DNA from: Sulfurisphaera ohwakuensis
GTDB taxonomy: Archaea; Thermoproteota; Thermoprotei_A; Sulfolobales; Sulfolobaceae
NCBI RefSeq assembly: GCF_009729055.1
Contig: NZ_CP045484.1
Span: 1,488,001 to 1,552,000 of the forward strand
Length of the DNA stretch: 64,000 nucleotides
Direction: 5' to 3'
In this document: positions 22,154-35,642 of the stretch, piece by piece
How the letters are laid out: the number at the start of each line of letters is the position of its first letter
Position numbering within the stretch: the first letter of the stretch is position 1
Notes under the pieces: generated by a model
Told to the model about the DNA's origin: nothing
The model's database searches: none
The model's input: the letters and a program-made list of their open reading frames with translations, nothing else
Position numbers and translations under genes: made by a program

Positions 22154-22688
22154 GGATTGAGAATAAAGATGCTATTATACCAGCTACTACCATAAGAATT
22201 ATTGTAAATACTTTTTCTTTTATTTCTCCTTCGTAAAAAACTCCTAAAATTGAAAGTGATCCAGCTGATAATATGATAGTCAAAGTGACATTTTTCAATA
22301 AAATATATATTAGTAGTGGTATTAATCCTATGAATGGAGAGAGTGTATGAGCGATAGTTGATAGAATAACACTTATTTTGTAACTATAATCATAAACTGT
22401 TCCTTTTAGAGATCTCATCATTTGTTTTTCAAGTTCTTTTAATTCTTCCTCTTTTTCCTTAAGCTCTACTACTATTGTATTCCACATTGAGGAAAGAGAA
22501 ACTCCTACAATACCAGATAAGGTTAACGGAATTAGCTTAGGAATAGGTGTTTTAGCTAATGCTGATGAAACAATTATACTTAGAGATACAAGTAAACCAT
22601 CAAATGCACCTAAAACAAGATATCTACGAATACTGGATTTATCACTTTTTACAACAATCTTAAATGCGTCTAAAAGTTTCTGTGACAC
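22134..22688 (-). CDS. VIT1/CCC1-family membrane protein
   Basis: A 184-aa membrane protein. The N-terminal RYLVLGAFDGLLVSLSII resembles the DGLxxxL start of VIT1/CCC1 iron/manganese transporters; about five hydrophobic segments follow, with a charged coil (LKEKEEELKELEKQ) between segments two and three as in the metal-binding domain of the family. Probably exports or stores a divalent metal. It lacks the ferritin-like extension of the second VIT1 protein in this window. The start lies 44 bases from a divergent secreted protein gene. Confidence 0.7.
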   Translation of the reverse strand: MSQKLLDAFKIVVKSDKSSIRRYLVLGAFDGLLVSLSIIVSSALAKTPIPKLIPLTLSGIVGVSLSSMWNTIVVELKEKEEELKELEKQMMRSLKGTVYDYSYKISVILSTIAHTLSPFIGLIPLLIYILLKNVTLTIILSAGSLSILGVFYEGEIKEKVFTIILMVVAGIIASLFSILITTTL

Positions 22689-22732
22689 AGTAATACTTTA
22701 GATTGAACTTATATATTAGGTTTATTTAAAAA

Positions 22733-23128
22733 ATGTCGATGAATAAAAACATATACCTTGCTTTGGCAATAGTAGTTATAATAATAACAGCTCTTGGTGT
22801 TTATGCATTTAGTTCATATAAAACTACGATAGACGTGAAAAATTTAGGAGGAAGTCCGGTAAATGGGGAATACAAACTTGTTGTCAAAATTTTAGTAAAT
22901 TACGGACCATTTGGAGGTATACATCCTCTAGGCTCAGCTGATGTTTGGATTTATTATAATGGTAAGTATTATAATCAATCACTAACAGACAGCAATGGCG
23001 TAGTGACTTTCTATTTACCACCAGGTAATTACACATTGTTTTTTACAGTGTTTCATATAAAGTATAATATAAACTTAGACTCCAATTATGAAGTAACATT
23101 AAATTATGCATACCTAAAATCCACATGA
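22733..23128 (+). CDS. Membrane-anchored extracellular protein with beta-sandwich domain
   Basis: 131 aa. An N-terminal hydrophobic helix (about residues 8-27) serves as signal or anchor. The rest alternates beta strands with ADVWIYYNGKYYNQSLTDSNGVVTFYLPPGNYTL, a pattern like carboxypeptidase-regulatory or Ig-like folds on cell surfaces, with potential N-glycosylation sites (NQS, NYT). Function unknown. A TATATTA box precedes the start. The TGA stop overlaps the C box of the sRNA candidate that starts at 23125. Confidence 0.55.
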   Translation: MSMNKNIYLALAIVVIIITALGVYAFSSYKTTIDVKNLGGSPVNGEYKLVVKILVNYGPFGGIHPLGSADVWIYYNGKYYNQSLTDSNGVVTFYLPPGNYTLFFTVFHIKYNINLDSNYEVTLNYAYLKST

Positions 23129-23179
23129 TGTAAATGGGAGTACATCTGAAAAATGATGAAGTGGTCCTCGTCTGAAAAG
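23121..23179 (+). ncRNA. C/D-box guide sRNA candidate
   Basis: All four boxes stand in order with normal spacing: C box ATGATGT (23125-23131), 14-base guide, D' box CTGA (23146-23149), 3-base spacer, C' box ATGATGA (23153-23159), 12-base guide, D box CTGA (23172-23175). This is the architecture of archaeal 2'-O-methylation guides bound by L7Ae, Nop5 and fibrillarin. The C box starts at the stop codon of the preceding gene, so the RNA may be cut from its 3' UTR. The D guide pairs with ACGAGGACCACU and the D' guide with AUGUACUCCCAUUU; I could not assign targets. Ends are estimates. Confidence 0.75.
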
Positions 23180-23208
23180 TTTTTACCTTGTTTTTCTAAG
23201 TATATAGT

Positions 23209-23697
23209 ATGAGTGTAAAAATTGATGTAATAAGGGTTGAAATACCAGAAGGAACTAATGTTATTATTGGGCAATCCCATTTTATAAAAACAGTAGAAGA
23301 TTTGTATGAAACATTAGCTTCCTCAAGTCCTCATCTAAAATTTGGTATAGCGTTCTGTGAAGCTAGCGGTAAAAGATTAATAAGATGGGATGGAAATGAC
23401 GAAGAACTAATCAAGTTAGCCCAACAAACAGCATTAAAAATTGGTGCTGGACATACTTTTGTAATTTATATCAAGAATGGATTCCCGATAAATGTCTTAA
23501 ATAGAATAAAGAATGTAGAAGAAGTTGTGAGAATATTTGCTGCTACAGCGAATCCATTACAAGTTCTCATTGCAGAGACTGATCAAGGTAGGGGAGTAAT
23601 AGGAGTAGTTGACGGTTATACGCCTCTAGGTATCGAGACAGAAGCTGATATAAAAGAAAGGAAGGAGCTCCTCAGGAAGTTCGGATATAAGAGATAA
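23209..23697 (+). CDS. Adenosine-specific kinase (DUF355) family protein
   Basis: A 162-aa protein of the archaeal/bacterial Adenosine_kin family, whose members bind adenosine or AMP. Characteristic segments are [44 protein letters not shown] and [19 protein letters not shown] near the C-terminus. The physiological reaction is poorly understood. Its 3' end overlaps the DUF309 gene by 72 bases in convergent orientation. Confidence 0.85.
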   Translation: MSVKIDVIRVEIPEGTNVIIGQSHFIKTVEDLYETLASSSPHLKFGIAFCEASGKRLIRWDGNDEELIKLAQQTALKIGAGHTFVIYIKNGFPINVLNRIKNVEEVVRIFAATANPLQVLIAETDQGRGVIGVVDGYTPLGIETEADIKERKELLRKFGYKR

Positions 23698-24066
23698 AGC
23701 CCTATCTAAAAGCGAATCAGAAATCTCTTTTTGTCCTTTACAATATTTTATCATTGAAGCCGAAATAAGAATAAGAGCTTGCAAATATTTTTTCTTTTTC
23801 TCATCTTTCTCAACTCTCCATTTTTCCTCTAGTATTTCATGCGATTCCCAAAATCTACCATTAAAAAATAATTTCTCGAATGGTAATTTCTCACTTGTAA
23901 ATAATGGTTTACCTAATATAGAAATTATTCTTTCATCCTCATAAAAATCGATCTCCACATATTTGCAAATTCTTACATCAATAACATTAATACCCATTTG
24001 TCGTAATTTATTTTTAATTGTGTAGTCACAACAATCTTTAGGATAGAAGTAGATTACCCTTTTCAT
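23626..24066 (-). CDS. DUF309 family protein
   Basis: 146 aa from the ATG at 24066, which places [11 protein letters not shown] at the N-terminus; an earlier ATG adds 13 residues. The second half carries the DUF309 signature [17 protein letters not shown] followed by a helical [17 protein letters not shown], a small helical metal-site-like fold of unknown activity. The N-terminal 60 residues are a separate alpha/beta part with a CC pair. Converges on the adenosine-specific kinase gene. Confidence 0.7.
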   Translation of the reverse strand: MKRVIYFYPKDCCDYTIKNKLRQMGINVIDVRICKYVEIDFYEDERIISILGKPLFTSEKLPFEKLFFNGRFWESHEILEEKWRVEKDEKKKKYLQALILISASMIKYCKGQKEISDSLLDRALSLISELPEELLPFFYISFCLDT

Positions 24067-24182
24067 TACATAAACATTGTAGGAAGAGATAAAAAATGAT
24101 TGCAAATTAACAAGGTGCCTTTCCGTAAATTTAAATAAATAAAAATTTTAAGTCCAGAAACTCAAATTATCCTAACTGAATT

Positions 24183-24533
24183 ATGTTTAGGAAATTTTAT
24201 GAAGAAGGAAAAGAAGTTGACTATGAAATACAACAACCAATAAGTTTAGATGAGATTTGGAAAGTGCTCGACGAAATATTCATGAATCTAAAAGATGTTA
24301 ACGTTGTTGATGTTTACTATAGAGAAGTTGAAATTGATGAAAAAACCTCATACCCTACAGTAATTGTTGATGTTTATAATAATGACTATACTAATCCTGT
24401 TTACTTGATTTATGTTAAAGATTTAGATGAATATTCATGGAAGGAGTTAAAAGAAAAGATTGTTAATAAATACAAAAGCGATAAACTTAACGTATGTGAT
24501 GAAGATGAAATATATGTTTCATTTTGTTCATAG
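24183..24533 (+). CDS. Hypothetical acidic protein
   Basis: 116 aa, strongly acidic, alpha/beta in pattern, no family recognised. It has [24 protein letters not shown] and a C-terminal [14 protein letters not shown] with two cysteines. It lies 29 bases before the AmmeMemoRadiSam enzyme gene on the same strand and is probably cotranscribed with it. An AAATTTAAATAAATAAAA run upstream supplies the TATA box. Confidence 0.55.
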   Translation: MFRKFYEEGKEVDYEIQQPISLDEIWKVLDEIFMNLKDVNVVDVYYREVEIDEKTSYPTVIVDVYNNDYTNPVYLIYVKDLDEYSWKELKEKIVNKYKSDKLNVCDEDEIYVSFCS

Positions 24534-24562
24534 TTTTTATTTTTGCATTCAGAGTATTTCAT

Positions 24563-25618
<1,056 letters not shown>

Positions 25619-25634
25619 TAAAAAAGAAGAGATA

Positions 25635-26474
<840 letters not shown>

Positions 26475-26501
26475 TTAAGATCTTGATCAGTAAAGATAAT
26501 T

Positions 26502-27059
26502 ATGAAAAAAGACATTATACCACTATTATATTCCGCTATTGCTATTATTCCAATAGGAGGTAGTTCTATTTCTTCATATTTATTATCAGATTATTTACGA
26601 GATTTCTCAGAGACTTTAAGATATTTACCCCTAGTGTGGGGTCTCTCCTCTTTATCTTCCATTCTAGTTGCGTTTTATTATTTTAAACAATTTCTTTTCG
26701 AAATTTTAGCTATTGTAATAGCTGCTCCGCTTCTTATTTCATATTTAAATTATAAAAAATATGAGAATATAAAAATAGAAGTTAATGAATACTACTTAGA
26801 AATTAAATTTGAAGTGCCTATGAAGAGACTATCATTTGATAACCCTTCCGCTTTATTTGAATATGTTTTTGAAAAAGCATTGAAGAAAATAAAGCCCCCT
26901 TACTTATTTAAATTAAGAAATTTAGATAATTGTGGAAATTTAAAAGTAATTCCAAGAGAGAACTCAATAATATTAAGGAAAAGATGTGGAGATACAGTGG
27001 TTGAAATAATAATATCGAACAATGATAAAGCTGATTTAAAAGTCACAATGCCATATTAA
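26502..27059 (+). CDS. Membrane protein of unknown function
   Basis: 185 aa. Three hydrophobic stretches lie in the first 80 residues (about 6-28, 40-58 and 62-80). The remaining 105 residues form a soluble domain with alternating charged strands and two cysteines (LDNCGN, KRCGDT). No family is recognised. It stands alone between two minus-strand genes and has a TTTTAAG box about 24 bases before the ATG. Confidence 0.55.
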   Translation: MKKDIIPLLYSAIAIIPIGGSSISSYLLSDYLRDFSETLRYLPLVWGLSSLSSILVAFYYFKQFLFEILAIVIAAPLLISYLNYKKYENIKIEVNEYYLEIKFEVPMKRLSFDNPSALFEYVFEKALKKIKPPYLFKLRNLDNCGNLKVIPRENSIILRKRCGDTVVEIIISNNDKADLKVTMPY

Positions 27060-27103
27060 TCTTGTTTTTGAACAAATATTACAAAATAATAAAACTTTAA
27101 GTA

Positions 27104-28009
27104 TTAAATAAGTTTTACTATAATTAACGTTAGTAAGATTATTGCAAGATAAGGCGAGGATAATTTAAATGATTCCCAAGCTTCATCTGCTGTAGGATTA
27201 AGATAAAGTTTAACTGATACATATAGTAGAAATGCGGACACTATTGTACTTACAATCAAATATATTAAACCAGCATATAACCCTATTAGTAAAGCAAATG
27301 GTACCATTAATGCATTTGATATAGCAATAGCTTTAGCAGAAGTTCTCTCATCTGTCAATACTGGTAACATAGGAATTTCAGCATTTTTATAATCATCTCT
27401 GAACCTTAACGCTAAAGACCAAAAGTGTCCTGGGGTCCACATAAAGATTAAAAAGCCTAATAAAAACGACAATAATGTGAAAGAACCACTACTTGCTGCA
27501 AAACCAGCCCATGCTGCCGCACTTCCAGCAAAACCACCAATTACAATATTCCACCAAGTTCTTGGTTTTAGCCAAATTGAATAAATAACTACATATATAA
27601 AAGCTCCTAAAGCGATAAATAGGGCTGTGAGAGGATTTGCAAGAAAACCAATAAGTGTACCAACAACTATAAATATTGAACCTATTGCATAAGCCTCTTT
27701 TCTTCCTACTTCTCCTTTTACTGTTGGTCTCCAAGAAGTTCTCTTCATTTTCTTATCTTTTTCTATCTCAAGACCTCCATTAATTATCATTCCTCCACCA
27801 GATGCAAGACTACCTCCTATAATTACGGCAAGAAAACTCACTATGATAGAAGTAATATTAATAGCTTTAGGTAAACCAAGTACAAATCCTGCAATAGCAG
27901 CGAGATCTAAGAGGCTAATAACTCGAGGTTTTGAAAGCTTAATATAGTCAATTAACTTCCTAGATAGACTTATTGCCATAAGTCTCACGTATATTCTCGT
28001 AATTTTCAT
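27104..28009 (-). CDS. ctaB: Protoheme IX farnesyltransferase (UbiA family)
   Basis: Integral-membrane prenyltransferase that converts heme B to heme O for the terminal oxidases. [18 protein letters not shown] at the N-terminus, the diphosphate-binding [15 protein letters not shown], the second loop [28 protein letters not shown] and about eight to nine hydrophobic helices identify CtaB/CyoE. A second in-frame ATG at 27979 (MAISLSRK) is an equally possible start. Monocistronic. Confidence 0.9.
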   Translation of the reverse strand: MKITRIYVRLMAISLSRKLIDYIKLSKPRVISLLDLAAIAGFVLGLPKAINITSIIVSFLAVIIGGSLASGGGMIINGGLEIEKDKKMKRTSWRPTVKGEVGRKEAYAIGSIFIVVGTLIGFLANPLTALFIALGAFIYVVIYSIWLKPRTWWNIVIGGFAGSAAAWAGFAASSGSFTLLSFLLGFLIFMWTPGHFWSLALRFRDDYKNAEIPMLPVLTDERTSAKAIAISNALMVPFALLIGLYAGLIYLIVSTIVSAFLLYVSVKLYLNPTADEAWESFKLSSPYLAIILLTLIIVKLI

Positions 28010-28048
28010 ATTTAAATATTCTCTTAAATAATTACAAATAGAGAAAAA

Positions 28049-28963
28049 TCATAAGCAATTTCTCTTTAGAAGAATTAAATCAGATAAAGCTCCATAGGCA
28101 GCATTTACTGGTCCAGCACCAGGTCCTCTTATTAAAATACTTTGAATATCTGTGGTAATATCAAGCGCGTTTTCAACACCGTCAACATTATATAGAGGAT
28201 CATCTTGAGAAATAGGAAGAGGCTTTACCCATACTTCTTTTTCATCAGCATAGGCGATTAACTTTATTTTTTCATTTTTTGGTAAATCTCGATTTATGCC
28301 TTCAAACTTTACATCTTTAATCGTTACACTCTTTCCTATCATAAAGTTGGCTAAAATAGTTATTTTTGCTGCCGCATCAAAACCGTTAATGTCTAATGTA
28401 GGGTCTTCTTCAGCATATCCTCTTCTTTGAGCCTCTTTCAATGCCTCTTCGAAACTTACTCCTTTATTCATGAGGGTCAATATGAAGTTTGTTGTCCCAT
28501 TTAGAATCCCCCTAATCTTTATCACTCTACTTCCTGGTAAAACTCTGTATAGATTAATTGATGGTGTTCCGCTCATTACAGTTCCTTGAAAACCAATTTT
28601 TACACCTTTTGATCTAGCTAAAGAAAATATCTCATTAAAGGCTAAAGCTAAAGGAGCTTTATTTGTAGTTATTATATTTATACCATCTTTTATTGCTTCC
28701 TTATATAGAGAAAGCGAAGGTTCTCCATTGTTATAATTTGCAGATGAAACATCAACTATTACATCTGGTTTAATTTTTTCAAAAGCTTTAAATACGTCTC
28801 CTTCGAGATCTGGTGTAAAGTCTTCTTTATCTTGTAACATTATTCCTCTTCTAGTAACTATTCCTCCAATTATTATGTCATTTAACTCTGGAGATCTTTT
28901 TTCATGAAGTAGTTTTCTAAATGCTTTTCCTACATTTCCGTAACCAAAGAGTAATAATTTCAA
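28049..28963 (-). CDS. hom: Homoserine dehydrogenase
   Basis: NAD(P)-dependent reduction of aspartate semialdehyde to homoserine for threonine and methionine. GYGNVGKAF at 7-15 binds the nucleotide; TNKAPLA and [25 protein letters not shown] and [16 protein letters not shown] are catalytic-domain hallmarks. I choose the TTG at 28963: it gives the standard N-terminus MKLLLFGYG, is preceded by GGTGA, and overlaps the upstream stop (TTGA). That makes 304 aa with no ACT domain. The penultimate residue is a cysteine; C-terminal cysteine disulfides are known to switch a close crenarchaeal homologue, by recall. Confidence 0.93.
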   Translation of the reverse strand: MKLLLFGYGNVGKAFRKLLHEKRSPELNDIIIGGIVTRRGIMLQDKEDFTPDLEGDVFKAFEKIKPDVIVDVSSANYNNGEPSLSLYKEAIKDGINIITTNKAPLALAFNEIFSLARSKGVKIGFQGTVMSGTPSINLYRVLPGSRVIKIRGILNGTTNFILTLMNKGVSFEEALKEAQRRGYAEEDPTLDINGFDAAAKITILANFMIGKSVTIKDVKFEGINRDLPKNEKIKLIAYADEKEVWVKPLPISQDDPLYNVDGVENALDITTDIQSILIRGPGAGPVNAAYGALSDLILLKRNCL

Positions 28964-29631
28964 CCTAAATTCACCATTCCATTCCATTTTCCATTAGCAT
29001 ATTTAACTAATAACTCTGCTGTAAGTTTAGCAGCGTAAAATACTAAATCTTTTTCAACTCCCGGTACTCCAGCTGAAACAATTAAAACATTTTTAGTTTC
29101 AAATGTAATGCTTGTAAGTAATGAGTCTCTATGAGGATAAATATGCATAACTTTTCCGCTTTCGTCAATCATAATTGGTATTCCTGGACTAACTTTTTCT
29201 GGTTCTTTCTTTCCAATTCCATAAAATAATTCATCTCCTTTACTAAGTATGATCCTCGGATTTCCTACTATTTTATCCATATCATACAATCCTATTGGTA
29301 CTAAAGTTTCTGTACTTGAGATATTTCCAGAATCTACTACGTTATTTATTCTTGGTAATCTTCCGTTTCTTGATACTCTTCTTCTTAATGCTTCTCCACT
29401 AGGTCTTATTTTTGTTGGGTCAATCCCTATTTTCCAATAAAAATCTCTATAAGCTCTAACTACTGGATTATCCTTTAAGGTTTCAGGATTTTCTCCTTTA
29501 TACTTCTCTTCAATTTTTTCTAATTCCATTTCGATGAGTTTACTATTCTTTTCTACAGTAACGGAGTGAACTTCAGTGAAACCAATAAAAATTCCCAGCT
29601 TTTTAGCGTCTTCGCATACTTTAACAATCAT
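28960..29631 (-). CDS. Stand-alone B3/B4 tRNA-editing-like domain protein
   Basis: 223 aa matching the B3/B4 domain of the PheRS beta subunit, found alone in many prokaryotes. [28 protein letters not shown] is the strongest signature, followed by [12 protein letters not shown] and [12 protein letters not shown]. Stand-alone members may deacylate mischarged tRNA, but this is not shown for archaea. It lies between a NikR-like regulator (3 bases apart) and hom (4-base overlap), so it is in an operon with both. Confidence 0.8.
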   Translation of the reverse strand: MIVKVCEDAKKLGIFIGFTEVHSVTVEKNSKLIEMELEKIEEKYKGENPETLKDNPVVRAYRDFYWKIGIDPTKIRPSGEALRRRVSRNGRLPRINNVVDSGNISSTETLVPIGLYDMDKIVGNPRIILSKGDELFYGIGKKEPEKVSPGIPIMIDESGKVMHIYPHRDSLLTSITFETKNVLIVSAGVPGVEKDLVFYAAKLTAELLVKYANGKWNGMVNLG

Positions 29632-29634
29632 ATA

Positions 29635-30018
29635 TTAAGTTTCTGGTGTCGAAACAATAAACCTTACTTTTTTTACACCCTTAAGCTGAGATAGTTTTGC
29701 TGTCAATTCCACTAAATCTCTTTTCTTTCCTTTCACTGCTAATGCTTCTATGCATTCATTTCCCACATGAATATGCATGACAGAGATTATCTTATCTTCA
29801 TGCTCATGTTGGAATTTAGTAACTTCAGAAGCATTTTCGTCGTAAACCAAGTTTATTATACCATAAACAAATGTGTCACTACCCTCATTTTCATCAAGGA
29901 AATTTCGTATAGCGATCTGGAAAATTTTGCTTCTATCTACTATTTGTTTCTCTTTTAAATATCTTTCTAATCTTTCATATAATTCCCTAGGTATTGATAT
30001 ACTGATTTTTTCGCTCAT
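29635..30018 (-). CDS. nikR: NikR-like nickel-responsive regulator
   Basis: 127 aa: N-terminal ribbon-helix-helix ([17 protein letters not shown]) and C-terminal ACT-like sensor. The metal ligands line up with NikR: a His in QHEHED, then eleven residues on His-x-His (MHIH) and a Cys five residues later (NEC, one residue closer than in E. coli NikR). So it should sense Ni(II) or a similar metal. It is the first gene of an operon with a B3/B4 protein and hom, and shares a 30-base promoter region with divergent tldD. Confidence 0.8.
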   Translation of the reverse strand: MSEKISISIPRELYERLERYLKEKQIVDRSKIFQIAIRNFLDENEGSDTFVYGIINLVYDENASEVTKFQHEHEDKIISVMHIHVGNECIEALAVKGKKRDLVELTAKLSQLKGVKKVRFIVSTPET

Positions 30019-30048
30019 TTATATAAACCTCTTGGAAAAGTAAAATAT
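30018..30048. promoter_or_regulatory. Overlapping divergent promoters of nikR-hom and tldDE
   Basis: Only 30 bases separate the two start codons. TTTATATAAA (30018-30027) is placed to serve tldD as a leaderless promoter, and the reverse-strand TATTTTA (30040-30046) serves nikR. The two transcription complexes cannot sit together, so the units should compete, and NikR bound here would affect both. Confidence 0.5.
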
Positions 30049-31395
30049 ATGGATTTATTAAAAAAGGCTGAGGAATTAGGGGCTACATTTGCTGATTTAA
30101 GAATAATGAAAATTAAAGAACTTTCTTTGACTGTAACTGAAGATAGGGAGTTAATAACCACTAATGGAATTGACCAAGGGTTCTCATTGAGAGTGCTTTA
30201 TAGAAGTAATTGGGGATATAAATCTAGTACTGGAGAAGTAGGTTATGATGACGTTAAAGATGCAATTAACGTAAGTTATGGAGATGAAAAAACAAATATC
30301 ATTTACATGCCACCAAAAAAGGATATTGTTGATATAAAAATAAAATATGATTTTAATAGGTCAATTGAGGAAAAATTCAAAGACTTAAGAAAAATAAGAG
30401 AAAGCGTATTTTCTCTATCTGATAGGATAAAAAGTGTAAATATACGATATTATGAATCACACTATGAAAAAGAATACTATAGCACTGAAGATAGAGAGAT
30501 TAAGCAAAAATATGTAATAAGTGGATTTTCTATTGTAGCAGTAGCTAGAGAAAATGACGTTGTGGCATCAGCCTATGTTTCAAAATCTACTTTCCAAGGT
30601 TATCCACTAGAAGTATTTGATATTAATGATATTTTGCAAACATTAAAAATAAGGATAGAAGGACAACTTAAAGGTAAGCCACCAAAAGCTGATAAATATC
30701 CTGTTGTATTAGCACCAGAAGTTGTTGGAGTTTTCGCTCATGAGGCTATAGGTCATTTAGCTGAAGCTGATTTAGCTATAAATGGTATTCTTTATGAATT
30801 AAGAGGAAAGCAAATAGCTCCAGAATCTGTAAATATAATAGATTCTCCAGTAGTGGATTATCCTATGGGTATAGGAGTTACCATTTATGATGATGATGGA
30901 ATAGAAGGAAGAGATGTTTATATCATAAAAAATGGAGTGGTAAACGAATTCCTTACTGATAGATTTTACTCCTCATATCTTGGTCAGAAACCTACTGGTA
31001 ATGCAAGGGCAGAGGACTTTAGAAATCCTATTATAATAAGAATGAGAAATACTTACATATCTCCCGGTTCTTATTCTTATGACGAGATGATTAAAGAGGT
31101 TAAACAAGGGATATTATTGGTTTCTCCCCGTGGTGGTCAAACCAGTCCAGATGGTACTTTCCAGTTTGGAATACAAGAAGCATATAAGATAGAAAATGGA
31201 GAAGTTAAAGAACCTTTAAGAAATGTCGGAATTTCTGGGTATACAATTGAAACGTTAAGAGACATTAAGGCTATATCTAAAGAGTTTAATGTTTCTCCTG
31301 GCTATTGTGGAAAAGAAGGTCAAAGTGTTCCAGTAGGTGTAGGCGGATCATACGTTTTAGTTGAAAATATGAAGGTTGGTGGTATAATTGACTGA
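30049..31395 (+). CDS. tldD: TldD metalloprotease subunit
   Basis: 448-aa subunit of the TldD/TldE peptidase, which in bacteria degrades unfolded short peptides and matures microcin. The zinc site [12 protein letters not shown] (HExxxH) is intact at about 231-236; [15 protein letters not shown]-like and [16 protein letters not shown] near the C-terminus are family blocks. It starts leaderless behind a TATA box and overlaps its partner gene by 8 bases. Cytoplasmic. Confidence 0.9.
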   Translation: MDLLKKAEELGATFADLRIMKIKELSLTVTEDRELITTNGIDQGFSLRVLYRSNWGYKSSTGEVGYDDVKDAINVSYGDEKTNIIYMPPKKDIVDIKIKYDFNRSIEEKFKDLRKIRESVFSLSDRIKSVNIRYYESHYEKEYYSTEDREIKQKYVISGFSIVAVARENDVVASAYVSKSTFQGYPLEVFDINDILQTLKIRIEGQLKGKPPKADKYPVVLAPEVVGVFAHEAIGHLAEADLAINGILYELRGKQIAPESVNIIDSPVVDYPMGIGVTIYDDDGIEGRDVYIIKNGVVNEFLTDRFYSSYLGQKPTGNARAEDFRNPIIIRMRNTYISPGSYSYDEMIKEVKQGILLVSPRGGQTSPDGTFQFGIQEAYKIENGEVKEPLRNVGISGYTIETLRDIKAISKEFNVSPGYCGKEGQSVPVGVGGSYVLVENMKVGGIID

Positions 31396-32632
31396 TGTGT
31401 ACACTATTATCCAAAAAGGAAAGGAACTAGGCTATTCAACTGAGGTCTTTATGGCGGAACTTAGAGCCGTTCAAATTAAAAGAGAAAGACAGTATCAGAA
31501 TATGAGTATCTTAGATAGAGGATATGGTATTAGAATAATAAAAGATGGCAAGTTAGGCTTTGCATACGGTAATAGACTTGATAACCTTTTAGATTTAGCA
31601 ATTGATGGCCTTCATGCATCTAAAGAAGATAAATTTAATGTTTTACCATCTCCAGAAAAGATCAGTAAATTAAACCTGAAAATGTTTGATATAGCAAATG
31701 CACAAACTAGGATTAGTGATTACTTATCCTTTGGTAATGAGATAAGAGAACATGTTAATGTTGTAGCTGAGTATTATGATATTATGAACTTGAAAGTTAA
31801 GATTGTTAGTTCAGAAGGAATCGATGTAGAGGAAGAGAGAAGTCTTTCCTCAATAAGTTTAAGTTTTAATGTAAAAAATGATACGGAAATAAGCCCAGAA
31901 ATATACGAACATGTAACGAGTAGATCCTTAGATATTAACTTAGATAGTATTAAGGATAGGATTTTGAAAATGAAAGAAATATTTAGCAAGAGGAGAGTAA
32001 AGTTAGAAAAACCTGTGTCAGAGGGAATTTTTACTCCTAAAGCTCTTTCAGAGTTGTTCTCTCCGTTATTTTCTCACGCTATCTCTTTAGAGAATTATTA
32101 CAGAGGAAAATCGCCATTAAAAGAAGGAGAAATAATAAACGAGAAACTAGAAATAAGCGATAATCCTCTAATACTTAATGCTCCTTATAGTAGATCTTTT
32201 GATGCAGAGGGATTACCATCCAAGATAAATTACTTGATAAAGGATGGGAAAATTAATCAATTCTTATCAAATACCTATTGGAGTTTAAAGACCAATAGAG
32301 AAAATACGCATTCAGCTACTAGGAACTACTCAGTTCTCCCTTATATTTCACCCACAATATTAGATATAAATGTAAAAAGCAGTTCAGATAACGAAGGAAT
32401 ATTTATAGATCAAGTACAAGGAGTTCATACCAGTAATTTTGATACTGGAGAGTTCTCAGTAGTGATTCCTATAGCATGGAACGAAAAAGAAGGCGTAGCG
32501 TACAAGGAATTAACTTTATCTGGAAATCTAAAGGATTTTATTAAAGGTATTGAAAGTAGTGTAGGAGATAAGATAATTTATGGTAATTTGAGTACTTCAG
32601 CACTCAGAGTGAAAAACGTTACCATCGTATGA
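31388..32632 (+). CDS. tldE: TldE/PmbA-type partner of TldD
   Basis: 414 aa, homologous in layout to TldD but without the HExxxH metal site, as expected for TldE. It begins at a TTG overlapping the tldD stop. [26 protein letters not shown] and [14 protein letters not shown] are TldE-like blocks near the C-terminus. It should complete the heterodimer that shields the TldD active site. Confidence 0.85.
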   Translation: MTDVYTIIQKGKELGYSTEVFMAELRAVQIKRERQYQNMSILDRGYGIRIIKDGKLGFAYGNRLDNLLDLAIDGLHASKEDKFNVLPSPEKISKLNLKMFDIANAQTRISDYLSFGNEIREHVNVVAEYYDIMNLKVKIVSSEGIDVEEERSLSSISLSFNVKNDTEISPEIYEHVTSRSLDINLDSIKDRILKMKEIFSKRRVKLEKPVSEGIFTPKALSELFSPLFSHAISLENYYRGKSPLKEGEIINEKLEISDNPLILNAPYSRSFDAEGLPSKINYLIKDGKINQFLSNTYWSLKTNRENTHSATRNYSVLPYISPTILDINVKSSSDNEGIFIDQVQGVHTSNFDTGEFSVVIPIAWNEKEGVAYKELTLSGNLKDFIKGIESSVGDKIIYGNLSTSALRVKNVTIV

Positions 32633-32667
32633 AATATTTAAATTCTATCTATTCCATAAGAAAAGTG

Positions 32668-33102
32668 ATGAATATGTTCAAAAAGATCCTCGTAGCTTAT
32701 GATGGCTCGGATCATGCGGCCAGAGCATTAGATATTGGGATAGATTTAGCTAAAAGATATGAAGCAAAATTAGATATTGTGGAAGTTGTAGATACAGCAG
32801 CATTATTAGGCATGGGTGTAGCACCTATTCCAGGTGAGGTAATTCAACAAGTTTACAATAAAGCAAAAAGCGATATTGACAACGCTAAAGCAAAAGCACA
32901 GAATCAGGGTATTAAAGACGTTGAGGGTGTAGTTCTTGAAGGTGATCCAGCAACAGCAATTTTAGAATATGCTGGGAAAAACGGTGTTGATTTAATAGTT
33001 ACTGGAAGTAGGGGACTTTCGACATTTAAGAGAATAATTTTAGGTAGTGTGTCTACAAAACTAGTTCAAGAGGCTAAGATACCCGTATTAGTCGTAAAGT
33101 AA
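32668..33102 (+). CDS. Universal stress protein (UspA family)
   Basis: Single Usp domain of about 144 aa. ILVAYDGSDHAARALDIGIDLAKRY at the start and GSRGLSTFKRIILGSVSTKLVQEAKIPVLVVK at the end contain the ATP-binding G-x2-G-x9-G(S/T). Candidate ATGs are 32668 and 32674; GTGAT at 32665-32669 favours 32674. A TATTTAAAT box at about 32633-32641 gives the gene its own promoter just after tldE. Confidence 0.88.
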   Translation: MNMFKKILVAYDGSDHAARALDIGIDLAKRYEAKLDIVEVVDTAALLGMGVAPIPGEVIQQVYNKAKSDIDNAKAKAQNQGIKDVEGVVLEGDPATAILEYAGKNGVDLIVTGSRGLSTFKRIILGSVSTKLVQEAKIPVLVVK

Positions 33103-33114
33103 AAACTCTTCTTT

Positions 33115-34941
<1,827 letters not shown>

Positions 34942-34945
34942 GTTG

Positions 34946-35010
34946 AACGGTGATAGATGAGGTGATCGCTGAAAAAAATGATGATGGGTTTAAAAACCCG
35001 TACTAGAATT
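34946..35010 (+). ncRNA. Second C/D-like module, weak
   Basis: GTGATAG (34950-34956, C-like), a 12-base guide, CTGA (34969-34972), a 5-base spacer and a perfect ATGATGA (34978-34984) follow the first candidate in tandem. A final D box is poor (CTAG at 35003). A short hairpin GGGTTT-AA-AAACCC (34986-34999) sits after the C' box. Either a second guide RNA with a decayed end, or part of one longer RNA. Confidence 0.3.
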
Positions 35011-35120
35011 TAAAATTGCATAGAAATGTATATACATTTTTTTCCATTGCAACACAAATTGTACGACTTTTATTAACAAAAGGATTTTAAGAATGCCCCT
35101 AATTGTAATATGGGATTATA

Positions 35121-35642
35121 ATGACTGAAGAACTACTTTTAACAGGAAACTTACAAGAAGCATCTAAGAAAGCAATCCAATGGTTGATAAACAGAAAACC
35201 GATAAAGAGTCTAATAGATTGGGGTATTTCATTTTCACTATGGCCACCACATTTAACAACCAGCTGTTGTGGAACAGAATTTGGGGCTTTTGCTGCAGCT
35301 AGATTTGATGCTGAGAGATTTGGTGTTCTTCCATTTTCCTCTGCAAGGCAAACTAATTTACTAGTTATTGAGGGAACTTTAACTAGAAAAATGGCAAGAG
35401 CAGCGAAAATTGTCTATGATCAAATGCCAGAACCCAAATGGGTAATAGCTATGGGAGCTTGCTCACTTGAAGGTGGAATATTTTGGAACTCCTATAATAC
35501 CGTCTTACCCTCAGAAATTGGGATTCCAGTAGACATTTATGCCCCAGGTTGTCCAACTAGACCAGAAGCACTAGCAAGAGCTATAATAACACTTCAAAAA
35601 AGAATAAGAGGTAATCAAACAGTAAAAGCTAAATCTGCATAA
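35121..35642 (+). CDS. nuoB: NADH dehydrogenase-like subunit B (NuoB)
   Basis: 173-aa NuoB-type iron-sulfur subunit of complex I. The N2 cluster ligands are visible: tandem Cys in TTSCCGTEFG, Cys in MGACSLEGG and Cys in YAPGCPTRPEAL. Normally nuoB is encoded with the other Nuo subunits; here it is alone with its own promoter region. It should work in the membrane arm junction of a ferredoxin- or quinone-linked complex. Tail overlaps the next minus-strand gene by 28 bases. Confidence 0.9.
   Translation: MTEELLLTGNLQEASKKAIQWLINRKPIKSLIDWGISFSLWPPHLTTSCCGTEFGAFAAARFDAERFGVLPFSSARQTNLLVIEGTLTRKMARAAKIVYDQMPEPKWVIAMGACSLEGGIFWNSYNTVLPSEIGIPVDIYAPGCPTRPEALARAIITLQKRIRGNQTVKAKSA

Noticed and set aside
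24524-24562. Extended N-terminus of the AmmeMemoRadiSam enzyme
   Set aside because: The extra residues overlap the upstream gene and are hydrophobic, unlike the family; the ATG at 24563 gives the standard start.
34986-34999. GGGTTT/AAACCC hairpin as a transcription terminator
   Set aside because: Archaeal termination relies on T-runs and none follows; it may belong to the sRNA candidate.
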